From assembly GCF_000621605.1 (NCBI RefSeq), contig NZ_JHXX01000012.1, positions 57,418-121,417 on the forward strand: 64,000 bases of DNA, written 5' to 3'. This document shows positions 26,272-35,250 of the stretch, piece by piece (position 1 is the first letter of the stretch; every line of letters starts with the position of its first letter). Under the pieces are notes generated by a model. The model was given only the letters and a program-made list of their open reading frames with translations. It had not been told where the DNA came from and ran no database searches. Source of the DNA: Butyrivibrio sp. MC2021. GTDB lineage: Bacteria; Bacillota; Clostridia; Lachnospirales; Lachnospiraceae. The position numbers and the translations under genes are program-made.

Positions 26272-27160
26272 TAATAACGAAAAGACTCCTACCTATAAAA
26301 GAGTGCTGGCACTGTGCGGAATAGTGCTTCTCGTGGGAATGTACATCGCACTTCTTTTGCTGGCGGTCCTTGGTTCACCGGCCACCTACAATATGTTCCT
26401 TGGCTGCGTGGCTGCTACAGTGGCAATTCCCATTATGCTCTGGATCACCATCTGGGTTGTGGGAGCTCTCACAGGAAGACATACAATAGCGTCCCTGGAT
26501 GCCATGACCAGCAACAAGCGCCATGACAAGTATGGAAATGTGATTCCCGACAGCAAGATCGACACCGTTGTTTTTGACATAGGCAACGTTCTTGGAACCT
26601 TCGTATGGAAAGAGTTTATAGAGAACAAGGGCTATGATGCCGAGATGACAGACCGCATCGCCAGAGCATCGGTTCTCAGTGATGACTGGGTTGAGTTTGA
26701 CAAGGGCAATCTTACCACCAGAGAGATTGCAGAGAAGTTTGCGGAAAACGATCCTGAGATAGCAGAGGAGCTTTATAAGACCTTCACCGATCTCAAGGAC
26801 ATCATCAGCAAAAGAGAAGAGACTATTCCCTGGATAAGAGCGCTGAAGGCAGCAGGCTACAGGGTTTACTACCTTTCCAATTTCTCAAAGCAGGCTCTGG
26901 AGGGCAATCCGGATTCCATGGCATTTATTGAGGAGTGCGACGGTGGAATCCTCAGCTACAGGGAGCATGTGGTAAAACCTGATGCCGCAATCTATAACCT
27001 TCTTGTCAGCAGATATGAGCTTGTTCCGGAGAATACCGTATTTATCGATGATACCGAAGTGAACATTACCGCAGCCAAGGCTCTTGGATGGAACGGTATT
27101 GTATACAAAAACTATGACCAGGTCGTAAAAGACTTGCATAACCTGGGGGTTAGATATTAA
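26264..27160 (+). CDS. Membrane-tethered HAD-family hydrolase
   Basis: A 298-residue protein. Residues 12-70 form two transmembrane helices; residues 100-298 are a HAD-superfamily (IA) phosphatase with nucleophile D105 in VVFDIGNVLG, a Ser motif YYLSNFSK, a Lys in VVKPDA and the acidic pair in FIDDTEVN. The FDIGNV form of motif I is that of the YihX-like sugar-phosphate phosphatase branch. The ATG overlaps the purA stop (8 shared bases), so translation is coupled. A link to purine nucleotides is possible from context; the substrate is unknown. Confidence 0.85.
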   Translation: MTNNNEKTPTYKRVLALCGIVLLVGMYIALLLLAVLGSPATYNMFLGCVAATVAIPIMLWITIWVVGALTGRHTIASLDAMTSNKRHDKYGNVIPDSKIDTVVFDIGNVLGTFVWKEFIENKGYDAEMTDRIARASVLSDDWVEFDKGNLTTREIAEKFAENDPEIAEELYKTFTDLKDIISKREETIPWIRALKAAGYRVYYLSNFSKQALEGNPDSMAFIEECDGGILSYREHVVKPDAAIYNLLVSRYELVPENTVFIDDTEVNITAAKALGWNGIVYKNYDQVVKDLHNLGVRY

Positions 27161-27203
27161 GATAGTAGGGTAATTTACCATTGTTTTTACGGAGGAAGAA
27201 AAA

Positions 27204-27779
27204 ATGTTTTGTCCAAATTGTGGGGCTGAGATTCCGGATGGCAGTGTTTTCTGTGCCAATTGCGGAGCATCTGTTGAGGTGGGAAATCAGCAGTCTCAGA
27301 TGAATACACAGAATACTACACAGAGCTCTCCCTTTGAAGAGCCTCAGATCAAGGGATTTGATCCCAACAGTGCTTTTTCACAGACAGCGGGCCAGCAGGC
27401 GCAGGCTGTACCAAGTTTTCAGCCACAGCCTCAGCCGCAGCAGGATTATCAGAATAACCAGTATACTCAGAACGGTCAGTACAATCAGTATGGTCAGTAC
27501 AATCAGTACGGCCAGTACAATCAGTACAACCAGCCTTATCACAAGGATGATGCCCTTGAGACCGTTATCAAGGTGTTCATGGTCCTTTCCTGCGTAGCAG
27601 GAGCATGTGCATGCTTTGTACCTCTGGCATGGATGATTCCTATGACAGTTATTACCTTCAAGAAGATCGACAGGGGTGAGCCCTTCGATACAGCCTTCAA
27701 GATTTGTACACTTCTTTTTGTAGGTCTTGTTCCCGGAATCCTGATGTTTGTATACGATTCAGATAAGCCCAAATTTTAA
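27204..27779 (+). CDS. Zinc-ribbon membrane protein with a Gln/Tyr/Asn-rich linker
   Basis: A 191-residue protein. The first 25 residues form a zinc ribbon with two CxxC pairs (MFCPNCGAEIPDGSVFCANC). Then comes a roughly 85-residue low-complexity segment rich in Gln, Asn, Tyr and Pro, ending in three GQYNQY repeats. The C-terminal 80 residues carry about two hydrophobic segments (TVIKVFMVLSCVAGACACFV and a later one). This is a common layout in Lachnospiraceae, of unknown function. ATG 27204 follows GGAGGAAG. It is followed by a terminator. Confidence 0.85.
   Translation: MFCPNCGAEIPDGSVFCANCGASVEVGNQQSQMNTQNTTQSSPFEEPQIKGFDPNSAFSQTAGQQAQAVPSFQPQPQPQQDYQNNQYTQNGQYNQYGQYNQYGQYNQYNQPYHKDDALETVIKVFMVLSCVAGACACFVPLAWMIPMTVITFKKIDRGEPFDTAFKICTLLFVGLVPGILMFVYDSDKPKF
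27474..27527 (+). repeat. Three 18-bp in-frame tandem repeats
   Basis: Three near-identical 18-bp units, at 27474-27491, 27492-27509 and 27510-27527, each start GGYCAGTACAATCAGTA and encode GQYNQY. They lie in the linker of the zinc-ribbon protein. Such repeats can change number by slippage. Confidence 0.85.
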
Positions 27780-27790
27780 GCATAATAAAA

Positions 27791-27821
27791 TCTGTCCACA
27801 GTGTTGTGGGCAGATTTTTTT
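27791..27821 (+). terminator. Terminator of the zinc-ribbon gene
   Basis: A 10-bp stem with one G-U pair, TCTGTCCACA (27791-27800) with TGTGGGCAGA (27805-27814), is followed by seven T. Confidence 0.85.
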
Positions 27822-27829
27822 GAACATTT

Positions 27830-28720
27830 TTATTGTTTTTCCCGAATCAGTGACAGAAGCGCATCTGCGGCGGGGGACAGGGCCCTTCCCGTATCTGTGA
27901 CAACGCAGATCTGTCTCTTGGGGATCATCTGATGGAAGCGGAGCTCAAACAGCACGCCGCTGTCCAGATATTCCTGGGCAAAGCTCTTGACCACGCAGCC
28001 AACTCCCAGGTTTCGCAGGGCGAACTGGACTATCATATCGCTGGTGGCCAGCTGGAATTCCGGTCGTACATCCGCTCCGTGTTTGGCTAAATAGGAATCC
28101 ACGTAGCTCTTGGTACTGGAATCACCCTCCAGCATGATAAGGGGAACCTTTTCCAGGTCAGTGAAATCCAGCATTTTGTTCTTATATTGAATGAATTTTC
28201 TGCCGGCAACAAATACATCCTCGATCTCCGCCACCGGGAAGGAGGAATATTCATCCCTCAGGTTAAAAGGGGAAGATACCACGCCGAAATCAATTTTGTC
28301 CTCTGATAGATATGCCAGGGTCTCGGGAGTGGGACCGTTGGTAACAGAGACCTTGATGCCGGGATGGAGCTCATGGAATCGTTCCAGATAGGGAAGAAGA
28401 TAAAAACGAAGGGTCATGTCGCTGGCACCGATACGAACTTCTCCGGTGTCCAGGTGCTGAAGCTGGGCCAGGCGTTTTTCTCCCAGTTCGATCTGCTGAT
28501 AGCCCTTTTCCACATATGAAAAAAGAAGGCTTCCTTCAGCGGTTAGCTTGACTCCCCTGGAGGTTCTCTGGAACAGATGACAGCCAAGAGCGGTTTCCAG
28601 CTGATGAATGGACTGGCTCACTGCCGGCTGGGAAATAGACAGCTCCTTGGCGGCACCGGTTATACTGCCGATTTTTCCTACCTGATAAAAGACTTTGTAA
28701 TACTCTAGATTTTCAACCAT
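27830..28720 (-). CDS. LysR-family transcriptional regulator
   Basis: A 296-residue LysR-type regulator with the N-terminal winged helix-turn-helix (YKVFYQVGKIGSITGAAKEL then SISQPAVSQSIHQLE) and a two-lobed effector domain resembling the CysB/CysL group. The open frame runs back to a TTG at 28762, but that lies in promoter-like sequence. The ATG at 28720 gives the normal LysR N-terminus. The effector and targets are unknown. It is divergent from the DUF6508-like gene, and the LysR rule would place its target next door, which is uncertain here. Confidence 0.9.
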   Translation of the reverse strand: MVENLEYYKVFYQVGKIGSITGAAKELSISQPAVSQSIHQLETALGCHLFQRTSRGVKLTAEGSLLFSYVEKGYQQIELGEKRLAQLQHLDTGEVRIGASDMTLRFYLLPYLERFHELHPGIKVSVTNGPTPETLAYLSEDKIDFGVVSSPFNLRDEYSSFPVAEIEDVFVAGRKFIQYKNKMLDFTDLEKVPLIMLEGDSSTKSYVDSYLAKHGADVRPEFQLATSDMIVQFALRNLGVGCVVKSFAQEYLDSGVLFELRFHQMIPKRQICVVTDTGRALSPAADALLSLIREKQ

Positions 28721-28837
28721 ATTTTTTGAAATTATTTCCCTTTTTTGTGTCAATTTTGTCAATAGATATGTGGCCTGTATTATTATATCATTATTTGGGT
28801 TTCGGTATATTTTTATCTGTACATTTGGCCTGCCCCT

Positions 28838-28846
28838 TGTTATAAT
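28838..28846 (+). promoter_or_regulatory. Extended -10 promoter
   Basis: TG-T-TATAAT at 28838-28846 is an extended -10 element, with a poor -35 (TGTACA at 28818-28823, 17-base spacer). It lies about 85 bases before the DUF6508-like gene, in the divergent region with LysR. Confidence 0.5.
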
Positions 28847-28928
28847 GTTTTGGAACTATGACTTGTGTTTTTTTATACCGTTAATTGTTCGTGTGATTGG
28901 CTGTAAGCCAGGAAAGGCGCGGTTTTTA

Positions 28929-29417
28929 ATGAGCATGGAAAATGACAACAATGTCAATGAAAACAGTGTTGAGGATATCGTTTCAAGATATCGCCCCCAG
29001 CTTGAGAAAATAGTTCCATACCTTAGGTGGCTCAAGGATAATGCCTCTAATCAGGACATATCCCACAGTTACAGCAGTAGTGATCTTAAGTCTATGCCAT
29101 TTCCGGTATATGACTCCAACCTGCTTGCTTTTGTTAAGGCCTGTCAGTCCACCGACCTCTTAGACAGAAATTATGTCTATGTCTATAGTAGAAATCATTT
29201 AAACAGTCCTAAGGACGAGATCAGTTTTATCCAGGATGCCCAGATTTCCAATATAGATGATCTGGCCGGCATTCTTTCCAAATATATACTTACCGGTATG
29301 ACCAAGGGCACCGTCTGGGGAGAGGGTGTTCGCAACGGTGTGTTATACATGGTTGTTGAGAAGATGGATGAGCTGGTAAGATTTTGGGGTCACGAGGATA
29401 CCAAGCCTCTGGCATAG
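28929..29417 (+). CDS. DUF6508-like protein
   Basis: About 162 residues, acidic and soluble. Its layout fits DUF6508: an early PYLRW segment, then PFPVYDSNLLAFVKACQSTD, a Tyr-rich middle, and a C-terminal GTVWGEGVRNGVLYMVVEKM that corresponds to the domain's conserved end. Function is unknown. The frame is open upstream to 28770, but that part encodes an implausible hydrophobic stretch across the promoter. ATG 28929 (or 28935) after AGGAAAGG is preferred. It is followed 26 bases later by a TetR gene. Confidence 0.65.
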   Translation: MSMENDNNVNENSVEDIVSRYRPQLEKIVPYLRWLKDNASNQDISHSYSSSDLKSMPFPVYDSNLLAFVKACQSTDLLDRNYVYVYSRNHLNSPKDEISFIQDAQISNIDDLAGILSKYILTGMTKGTVWGEGVRNGVLYMVVEKMDELVRFWGHEDTKPLA

Positions 29418-29443
29418 TACAGCAGTTATTTTGTGGAGGAGAC

Positions 29444-30040
29444 ATGGGAGAGAAGTCCGCACAGAAGAGGAAGTATATTCTTGATAAGGCAAGAGTAGTT
29501 TTCTCTGAAAAAGGGTACAAGAACGTAACCATGAAGGATATCGTAGACGCCTGCGAGATTAGCCGCGGGGGTCTTTATCTCTATTTTTCCAGTACACAGG
29601 AACTGTTTCTGGCGGTTCTTGAGGACGAGGTGGATGAGGATGATGAAGAGGCCGTTGTTGCTGCATTATCCGGTGATGCCTCCGCAGGCGATATGCTTGC
29701 TATTTTCTTAAAAGAACAGAAAAAAGCTATTCTCAGAAAAAAGAACAATCTCACTGTCGCAACTTATGAGTATTTTTCCGTTCATAAAGTGTCGACAAAA
29801 GATAATCCCTTAAAGAATCAATTTGATACTGCAGTACGCATCGTTGAAAAGCTTATCGAAAACGGTGTTGAGACCGGCGAATTTTATTGCGAGAACCCTG
29901 TTGGCTGTGCTCGCAATCTTATGTACGTGGTGGAAGGGCTGAAGATCTTATCCAAGACTATCGGCGTTTCCGAAGAAGCCATTGACAGAGAATTAATGTA
30001 TGTTTTAGAAGGGTTAGTGCCCGATGATATGAATAGTTAG
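29444..30040 (+). CDS. TetR/AcrR family transcriptional regulator
   Basis: A 198-residue regulator with an N-terminal TetR HTH (VTMKDIVDACEISRGGLYLY) and a helical C-terminal domain like that of YfiR/TetR_C_6-type regulators. An acidic run (DEVDEDDEEA) lies just after the DNA-binding part. The start was set to ATG 29444, directly behind GGAGGAG; the longer frame from 29384 overlaps the preceding gene. It is probably cotranscribed with the DUF6508-like gene. Ligand and targets are unknown. Confidence 0.88.
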   Translation: MGEKSAQKRKYILDKARVVFSEKGYKNVTMKDIVDACEISRGGLYLYFSSTQELFLAVLEDEVDEDDEEAVVAALSGDASAGDMLAIFLKEQKKAILRKKNNLTVATYEYFSVHKVSTKDNPLKNQFDTAVRIVEKLIENGVETGEFYCENPVGCARNLMYVVEGLKILSKTIGVSEEAIDRELMYVLEGLVPDDMNS

Positions 30041-30049
30041 TAATTAATT

Positions 30050-30090
30050 AAAAGTGCTTATTTTTTCTTTAGAATAAGCGCTTTTATTTT
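30050..30090 (+). terminator. Terminator after the TetR gene
   Basis: A 13-bp stem with one G-U pair, AAAAGTGCTTATT (30050-30062) with AATAAGCGCTTTT (30073-30085), is followed by ATTTT. Confidence 0.8.
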
Positions 30091-30130
30091 AATAAAAAGC
30101 ATCAAAGTAATAAGGAAATGAGGAGATTTT

Positions 30131-33100
30131 ATGAGCACTGTAAGAAGAATCTATGTTGAAAAGAAAGCTCCCTTTGCAGGAAAAGCAAGGGATCTGCGCC
30201 ACGAGATTTCAAGCTATCTTGGAATCAAGAGCGTGGAAGAGGTCAGGATTTTCATTCGCTATGATGTAGAGAATGTATCTGACGAGGTTTTTGAGAAGGC
30301 TTGCAGGACAGTATTTTCAGAGCCCCCTGTAGATGTCCTTTACAGAGAAAATATTGAGGTGCCCCAGGGTGCGAAGGTTTTCAGTATTGAAGCACTTCCC
30401 GGGCAGTTCGATCAGAGAGCGGATTCTGCAGAGCAGTGCGTGCGTTTTATAAAGGGCGACGAGCAGCCTGTAATTAAGACAGCTGTTACCTACATGATCA
30501 TGGGTGATGTTTCAGAGGCAGAGCTTGAGAAGATCAAGGACTATACCATGAACCCCGTGGACAGCAGAGTTGCTTCCGATGAGAAGCCCGAGACTCTTGT
30601 GGAGAACTACGACGAGCCTGAGGATGTCAAGGTATTCGACGGCTTCAAGGACATGGATGAGAAGAGCCTCAAGGACCTCTATGAGTCCCTTGGCCTTGCC
30701 ATGACCTTCAACGATTTCAAGTGGATACAGCAGTACTTTAATGATGACGAGCACAGAGATCCTACCATGACTGAGATCAGGGTTCTTGATACCTACTGGT
30801 CAGATCACTGCCGTCACACCACCTTCGGAACAGAGCTTAAGAGCGTTGAGTTCGAGGATGGCTTCTACAAGGCTCCCATCAAAAAGAGCTATGACGAGTA
30901 CCTGGCTGCAAGAGATGACCTCTACAAGACAGAGGAGAAGAAGCAGGAGAAGTTCATCTCCCTTATGGATATCGCCCTTATGGGAATGAAGAAGCTCAAG
31001 GCAGACGGCAAGCTCACAGATATGGAAGTATCTGAAGAGAACAATGCCTGCACCGTTGTTGTACCTGTTGAGGTGGACTACGGCAAGGGACCTGAGACTG
31101 AGAACTGGCTTGTATTCTTCAAGAACGAGACCCACAACCATCCCACAGAGATCGAGCCTTTCGGTGGCGCTGCTACCTGCCTGGGCGGAGCTATCAGAGA
31201 TCCCCTTTCAGGAAGAGGCTATGTATATCAGGCTATGCGTGTAACCGGCGCGGCTGACCCTACAGTTCCCGTATCCGAGACCATGAAGGGCAAGCTTTCA
31301 CAGAAAAAGCTGGTTAGAGGCGCAGCAGCAGGTTATTCATCCTATGGTAACCAGATCGGTCTTGCCACAGGATATGTTAAGGAAGTTTACCATCCCGGCT
31401 ATGTAGCCAAGAGAATGGAGATCGGTGCTGTTATGGGCGCAGCTCCTCAGGAGCACGTTATCAGAGAGAGCGCAGATCCCGATGATATCATCATCCTTCT
31501 CGGGGGAAGAACAGGAAGAGATGGCTGCGGCGGAGCAACAGGTTCCTCCAAGGCTCACGATTCCAAGTCTCTTACCAGCTGCGGAGCAGAGGTTCAGAAG
31601 GGTAACGCTCCCACAGAGAGAAAGCTTCAGAGACTCTTTAGAAGACCTGAGGTTTCAGAACTTATTAAGAAGTGTAACGACTTTGGTGCCGGCGGTGTTT
31701 CAGTAGCTATCGGTGAGCTGGCTCCCGGTCTTGATATTAATCTTGACCTTGTACCCAAGAAGTACGCAGGTCTTGACGGAACAGAGCTTGCTATCTCCGA
31801 GTCCCAGGAGAGAATGGCAGTTGTGGTTGCTCCTAAGGATGCTGAGCAGTTCCTTGCTTATGCAGCAGAGGAGAATCTTGAGGCAGTTAAGGTTGCTGTT
31901 GTAACCAAGGAGCCCAGACTTGTTCTTAACTGGAGAGGCAAGAAGATCGTAGACATCAAGAGAGCCTTCCTTGATACCAACGGAGCTCATCAGGAGACTA
32001 CCGTTAAGGTTGAGGTTCCTTCCAGGGAAGACAACTATTTTGGCAAGATCGCATCAGAGAGCGCTGCAGCAGCTCTTTCAAAGGGCGATGTAAAGGCAGC
32101 ATGGAAGGGTGAACTTGAGGATCTCAATGTTTGTTCCCAGAAGGGCCTTGTGGAGATGTTCGACTCCTCCATCGGAGCAGGCACAGTAGTAATGCCTTAC
32201 GGCGGAAAGTACCAGCTTACAGAGACCCAGACCATGATCGCCAAGCTTCCTGTTTTGTCAGGAAAGACAGATACAGTAACAATGATGAGCTACGGCTTTG
32301 ATCCTTATCTTTCAAGCTGGAGCCCATACCACGGAGCAGCCTTCGCAGTAACAGAATCCGTAGCAAGAATCGTAGCTGCAGGCGGTGATTACAGGAAGCT
32401 CCACTTCACCTTCCAGGAATACTTTAAGAGAATGACTGAGGACCCTACACGCTGGAGCCAGCCATTTACCGCACTCCTGGGTGCCTTCGATGCCCAGATG
32501 AAATTCGGCATCGCATCCATCGGCGGTAAGGACTCCATGTCAGGTTCCTTCAATGAGATAAACGTACCTCCTACACTGGTTTCTTTCGCAGTAGATGTAG
32601 CAAGCCTCAAGGATGTTGTTACTCCTGAGCTCAAGAAGGCAGGCAACAAGCTGGTACAGTTCAAGATTGCAAAAGACGAGTTCGATCTTCCTGATTACGA
32701 GAAGATTATGAAGCTCTACGGAGAGATCCACGAGCTTATGAAGAGCGGAGCAATTGTTTCCGCATACGCTGAGGATGCTTACGGTATCGCAGCAGCTGTC
32801 AGCAAGATGGCCTTCGGTAACGGCCTTGGTGTTAAGATTGCTGATGCTGTCGAGGCAAAAGAGCTCTTCACCAACGATATCGCAGACATCATCGCAGAGG
32901 TTCCTGCTGATAAGCTGGCTGAGGTTCTTCAGACAGAGGGCAGCAGAGAGATCGGTGAAGTTACAGATAAGGCAGCCTTCGAGGCAGCAGGAGCTGTTCT
33001 TTCCATGGAAGAAGCGCTTTCCAGCTGGAAGGGCAAGCTTGAGAAGGTATTCCACTCAACAGTTAATGCTGAGAAGACTCCTGTTGAGAGCGGACTTTAC

Positions 33101-33937
33101 AAGGCAGACAGCATCTATGTATGCAAGCACAAGGTAGCTAAGCCCACCGTATTTATCCCTGTGTTCCCCGGCTCCAACTGCGAGTACGACAGTGCTCAGG
33201 CCTTTGAGAGAGCAGGCGCCAACGTAGTGACCAGGATCTTCAGAAACAGAAATGCTCAGGATATCACAGAGTCTGTTGCTGAGTTTAAAAAGGCAATTTC
33301 AGATGCCCAGATCATCATGTTCCCCGGCGGATTCTCCGCAGGTGACGAGCCGGACGGAAGTGCCAAGTTCTTCGCAACAGCCTTCCAGAACGAGGAGATC
33401 AAGGCAGCAGTAGAGGACCTTCTCCACAACAGAGACGGACTTGCACTTGGTATCTGCAACGGCTTCCAGGCTATGATCAAGCTGGGCCTTGTACCTAACG
33501 GCAGCATTACAGGACAGGATGAGAATTCACCTACCCTTACCTATAACACCATCGGAAGACATATCTCCAAGATGGCATACATCAAGGTTGTATCAAATAA
33601 TTCACCTTGGCTCACTGGAGCTGAGCTGGGCGGCGTTTACACCAACCCTGCATCCCACGGTGAGGGAAGATTCGTTGCTCCCGAGGATGTTCTCAAGAAG
33701 CTCTTTGAGAACGGCCAGATCGCAACCCAGTACTGCGACCTTGAGGGCAATGTGACCATGGATGACGAGTGGAACATCAACGGCTCCTACATGGCAGTTG
33801 AGGGTATCCTTTCCCCTGACGGAAGATGCCTTGGTAAGATGGCTCACTCAGAGCGTCGCGGCGACGGCGTAGCAGTAAACATCTACGGCGAGCAGGATCT
33901 TAAGATCTTTGAGAGCGGAGTAAGATACTTTGAGTGA
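30131..33937 (+). CDS. purL: Phosphoribosylformylglycinamidine synthase (single chain)
   Basis: A 1268-residue enzyme for the fourth step of IMP synthesis, FGAR + Gln + ATP to FGAM. It carries an N-terminal PurS-like region, two AIRS-type ATP-binding halves (TYWSDHCRHTTF and the FKNETHNHPTEIEPFGGAAT region with the active-site His) and a C-terminal class I glutaminase. The glutaminase has its Cys in LALGICNGFQAMIKLGL and the motif FPGGFSAGDEPDGS. Single-chain PurL of about 1250 residues is usual in Clostridia, unlike the split PurSQL of Bacilli. It is followed by carA after a hairpin-bearing 83-base gap. Confidence 0.96.
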   Translation: MSTVRRIYVEKKAPFAGKARDLRHEISSYLGIKSVEEVRIFIRYDVENVSDEVFEKACRTVFSEPPVDVLYRENIEVPQGAKVFSIEALPGQFDQRADSAEQCVRFIKGDEQPVIKTAVTYMIMGDVSEAELEKIKDYTMNPVDSRVASDEKPETLVENYDEPEDVKVFDGFKDMDEKSLKDLYESLGLAMTFNDFKWIQQYFNDDEHRDPTMTEIRVLDTYWSDHCRHTTFGTELKSVEFEDGFYKAPIKKSYDEYLAARDDLYKTEEKKQEKFISLMDIALMGMKKLKADGKLTDMEVSEENNACTVVVPVEVDYGKGPETENWLVFFKNETHNHPTEIEPFGGAATCLGGAIRDPLSGRGYVYQAMRVTGAADPTVPVSETMKGKLSQKKLVRGAAAGYSSYGNQIGLATGYVKEVYHPGYVAKRMEIGAVMGAAPQEHVIRESADPDDIIILLGGRTGRDGCGGATGSSKAHDSKSLTSCGAEVQKGNAPTERKLQRLFRRPEVSELIKKCNDFGAGGVSVAIGELAPGLDINLDLVPKKYAGLDGTELAISESQERMAVVVAPKDAEQFLAYAAEENLEAVKVAVVTKEPRLVLNWRGKKIVDIKRAFLDTNGAHQETTVKVEVPSREDNYFGKIASESAAAALSKGDVKAAWKGELEDLNVCSQKGLVEMFDSSIGAGTVVMPYGGKYQLTETQTMIAKLPVLSGKTDTVTMMSYGFDPYLSSWSPYHGAAFAVTESVARIVAAGGDYRKLHFTFQEYFKRMTEDPTRWSQPFTALLGAFDAQMKFGIASIGGKDSMSGSFNEINVPPTLVSFAVDVASLKDVVTPELKKAGNKLVQFKIAKDEFDLPDYEKIMKLYGEIHELMKSGAIVSAYAEDAYGIAAAVSKMAFGNGLGVKIADAVEAKELFTNDIADIIAEVPADKLAEVLQTEGSREIGEVTDKAAFEAAGAVLSMEEALSSWKGKLEKVFHSTVNAEKTPVESGLYKADSIYVCKHKVAKPTVFIPVFPGSNCEYDSAQAFERAGANVVTRIFRNRNAQDITESVAEFKKAISDAQIIMFPGGFSAGDEPDGSAKFFATAFQNEEIKAAVEDLLHNRDGLALGICNGFQAMIKLGLVPNGSITGQDENSPTLTYNTIGRHISKMAYIKVVSNNSPWLTGAELGGVYTNPASHGEGRFVAPEDVLKKLFENGQIATQYCDLEGNVTMDDEWNINGSYMAVEGILSPDGRCLGKMAHSERRGDGVAVNIYGEQDLKIFESGVRYFE

Positions 33938-33951
33938 TAAAGGGATTCAAA

Positions 33952-33989
33952 GTTAGGCATGGATGTGCTCGCACAGATCCATGCCTGAC
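33952..33989 (+). other. Strong hairpin between purL and carA
   Basis: A 13-bp stem with one G-U pair, GTTAGGCATGGAT (33952-33964) with ATCCATGCCTGAC (33977-33989), has a GTG/CAC inner pairing. It begins 14 bases after the purL stop and has no T run. It may stabilise or process the mRNA between the two genes. Confidence 0.6.
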
Positions 33990-34020
33990 CTTATGTGTAT
34001 ATTATTCAGGAGGAGTTTTT

Positions 34021-35250
34021 ATGAAAGCATTCTTGATTTTAGAGGATGGAACAATCTTTACCGGTAAGCACATCGGCGCAGATAAAGACGTTATCAGCGA
34101 GATTGTTTTTAATACTTCTATGGCGGGCTACACGGAAGTTTTTACCGACCCTTCATATGCGGGACAGGCGGTGTGCATGACCTATCCCCTGATCGGTAAC
34201 TACGGCGTGTGCCTTGATGATATGGAGTCAGAAAGACCCTGGGTTGATGGAATCATTGTTAGAGAGCTTTCTCATATTCCTTCCAACTTCAGGTGTGATA
34301 TGTCAATTCAGGACTTTCTTGAAAGGTATGAGATTCCCGGAATTGAAGGCATAGATACAAGAAAGCTTGTAAGACTTCTTCGTGAAAAGGGAACCATGAA
34401 CGGAATGATCACCACCAACGAGAACCTTAAGTTCGAGGATGTGAAGGAGAGACTTTCCGCCTACACCACAGGAGATGTGGTTTCCAAGGTTTCCTGCAAA
34501 GAAAAATATCTTGTTAAGGGTGTGAGCGACCTTTCAGAGAACGGACCTTTATCCGGCAGCGCTTCTTTTGACAAGGAGGCCTATGAGGCAAGTCTTGCAG
34601 GGGATAAGTCCAAGAGAGAGAAGAGACCTGCCATTGTTAAAAAGCTCAACGGCAAGGGCTTCAAGGTTGCACTTCTCGATGTGGGTGCCAAGAGAAACAT
34701 TGCGGATTCCCTGGCAGCAAGAGGCTGTGATGTCACAGTATATCCTTACAACACCACAGCAGAGGAGATCCTTAAGGATGAGCCCGACGGAATCATGCTT
34801 TCCAACGGTCCCGGAGATCCCAAGGAGTGTGTTGGGGTGATCGAGGAAGTTAAGAAATTATATGCCAGCGACGTTCCGATCTTTGCCATCTGCCTTGGAC
34901 ATCAGATCATGGCACTGGCAACAGGCGCAGATACCTTCAAGATGAAGTACGGCCACAGAGGCGGTAACCACCCTGTCAAGGATCTTGCCACAGGAAGAGT
35001 ATATATTTCATCCCAGAACCACGGCTATGTTGTGGACATGGACAAGCTCGACAAAACAGTAGCTGAGCCTGCTTTCATAAATGTTAATGACGGCACCAAC
35101 GAGGGCCTTGCCTATGTGGGAAAGAACATCTTCACAGTTCAGTTCCACCCCGAAGCATGCCCCGGTCCCCAGGATTCAAGCTACTTATTCGATAGATTCG
35201 TGGAACTGATGTGCGCGAAAAGAGAGCCATGCATTCAGCGCGATACATAA
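34021..35250 (+). CDS. carA: Carbamoyl-phosphate synthase small subunit (glutaminase)
   Basis: A 409-residue glutaminase subunit that supplies ammonia to CarB for carbamoyl phosphate (pyrimidine and arginine precursor). The N-terminal CPSase small-chain domain starts MKAFLILEDGTIFTGKHIGA. The class I glutaminase has the Cys nucleophile in FAICLGHQIMALATGA and the His-Glu pair in FHPEACPGPQDS. The start is ATG 34021 behind AGGAGGAG; the open frame back to 33934 covers the purL end and the hairpin and is not coding. The length is slightly above the usual 360-380 residues. Confidence 0.94.
   Translation: MKAFLILEDGTIFTGKHIGADKDVISEIVFNTSMAGYTEVFTDPSYAGQAVCMTYPLIGNYGVCLDDMESERPWVDGIIVRELSHIPSNFRCDMSIQDFLERYEIPGIEGIDTRKLVRLLREKGTMNGMITTNENLKFEDVKERLSAYTTGDVVSKVSCKEKYLVKGVSDLSENGPLSGSASFDKEAYEASLAGDKSKREKRPAIVKKLNGKGFKVALLDVGAKRNIADSLAARGCDVTVYPYNTTAEEILKDEPDGIMLSNGPGDPKECVGVIEEVKKLYASDVPIFAICLGHQIMALATGADTFKMKYGHRGGNHPVKDLATGRVYISSQNHGYVVDMDKLDKTVAEPAFINVNDGTNEGLAYVGKNIFTVQFHPEACPGPQDSSYLFDRFVELMCAKREPCIQRDT

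Noticed and set aside
27474..27527. CRISPR-like repeat
   Set aside because: The units are contiguous, 18 bp, in frame and without spacers; they encode a protein repeat.
28770..28928. Hydrophobic N-terminal extension of the DUF6508-like protein
   Set aside because: The segment crosses the extended -10 promoter and lacks a ribosome binding site; the domain starts after 28929.
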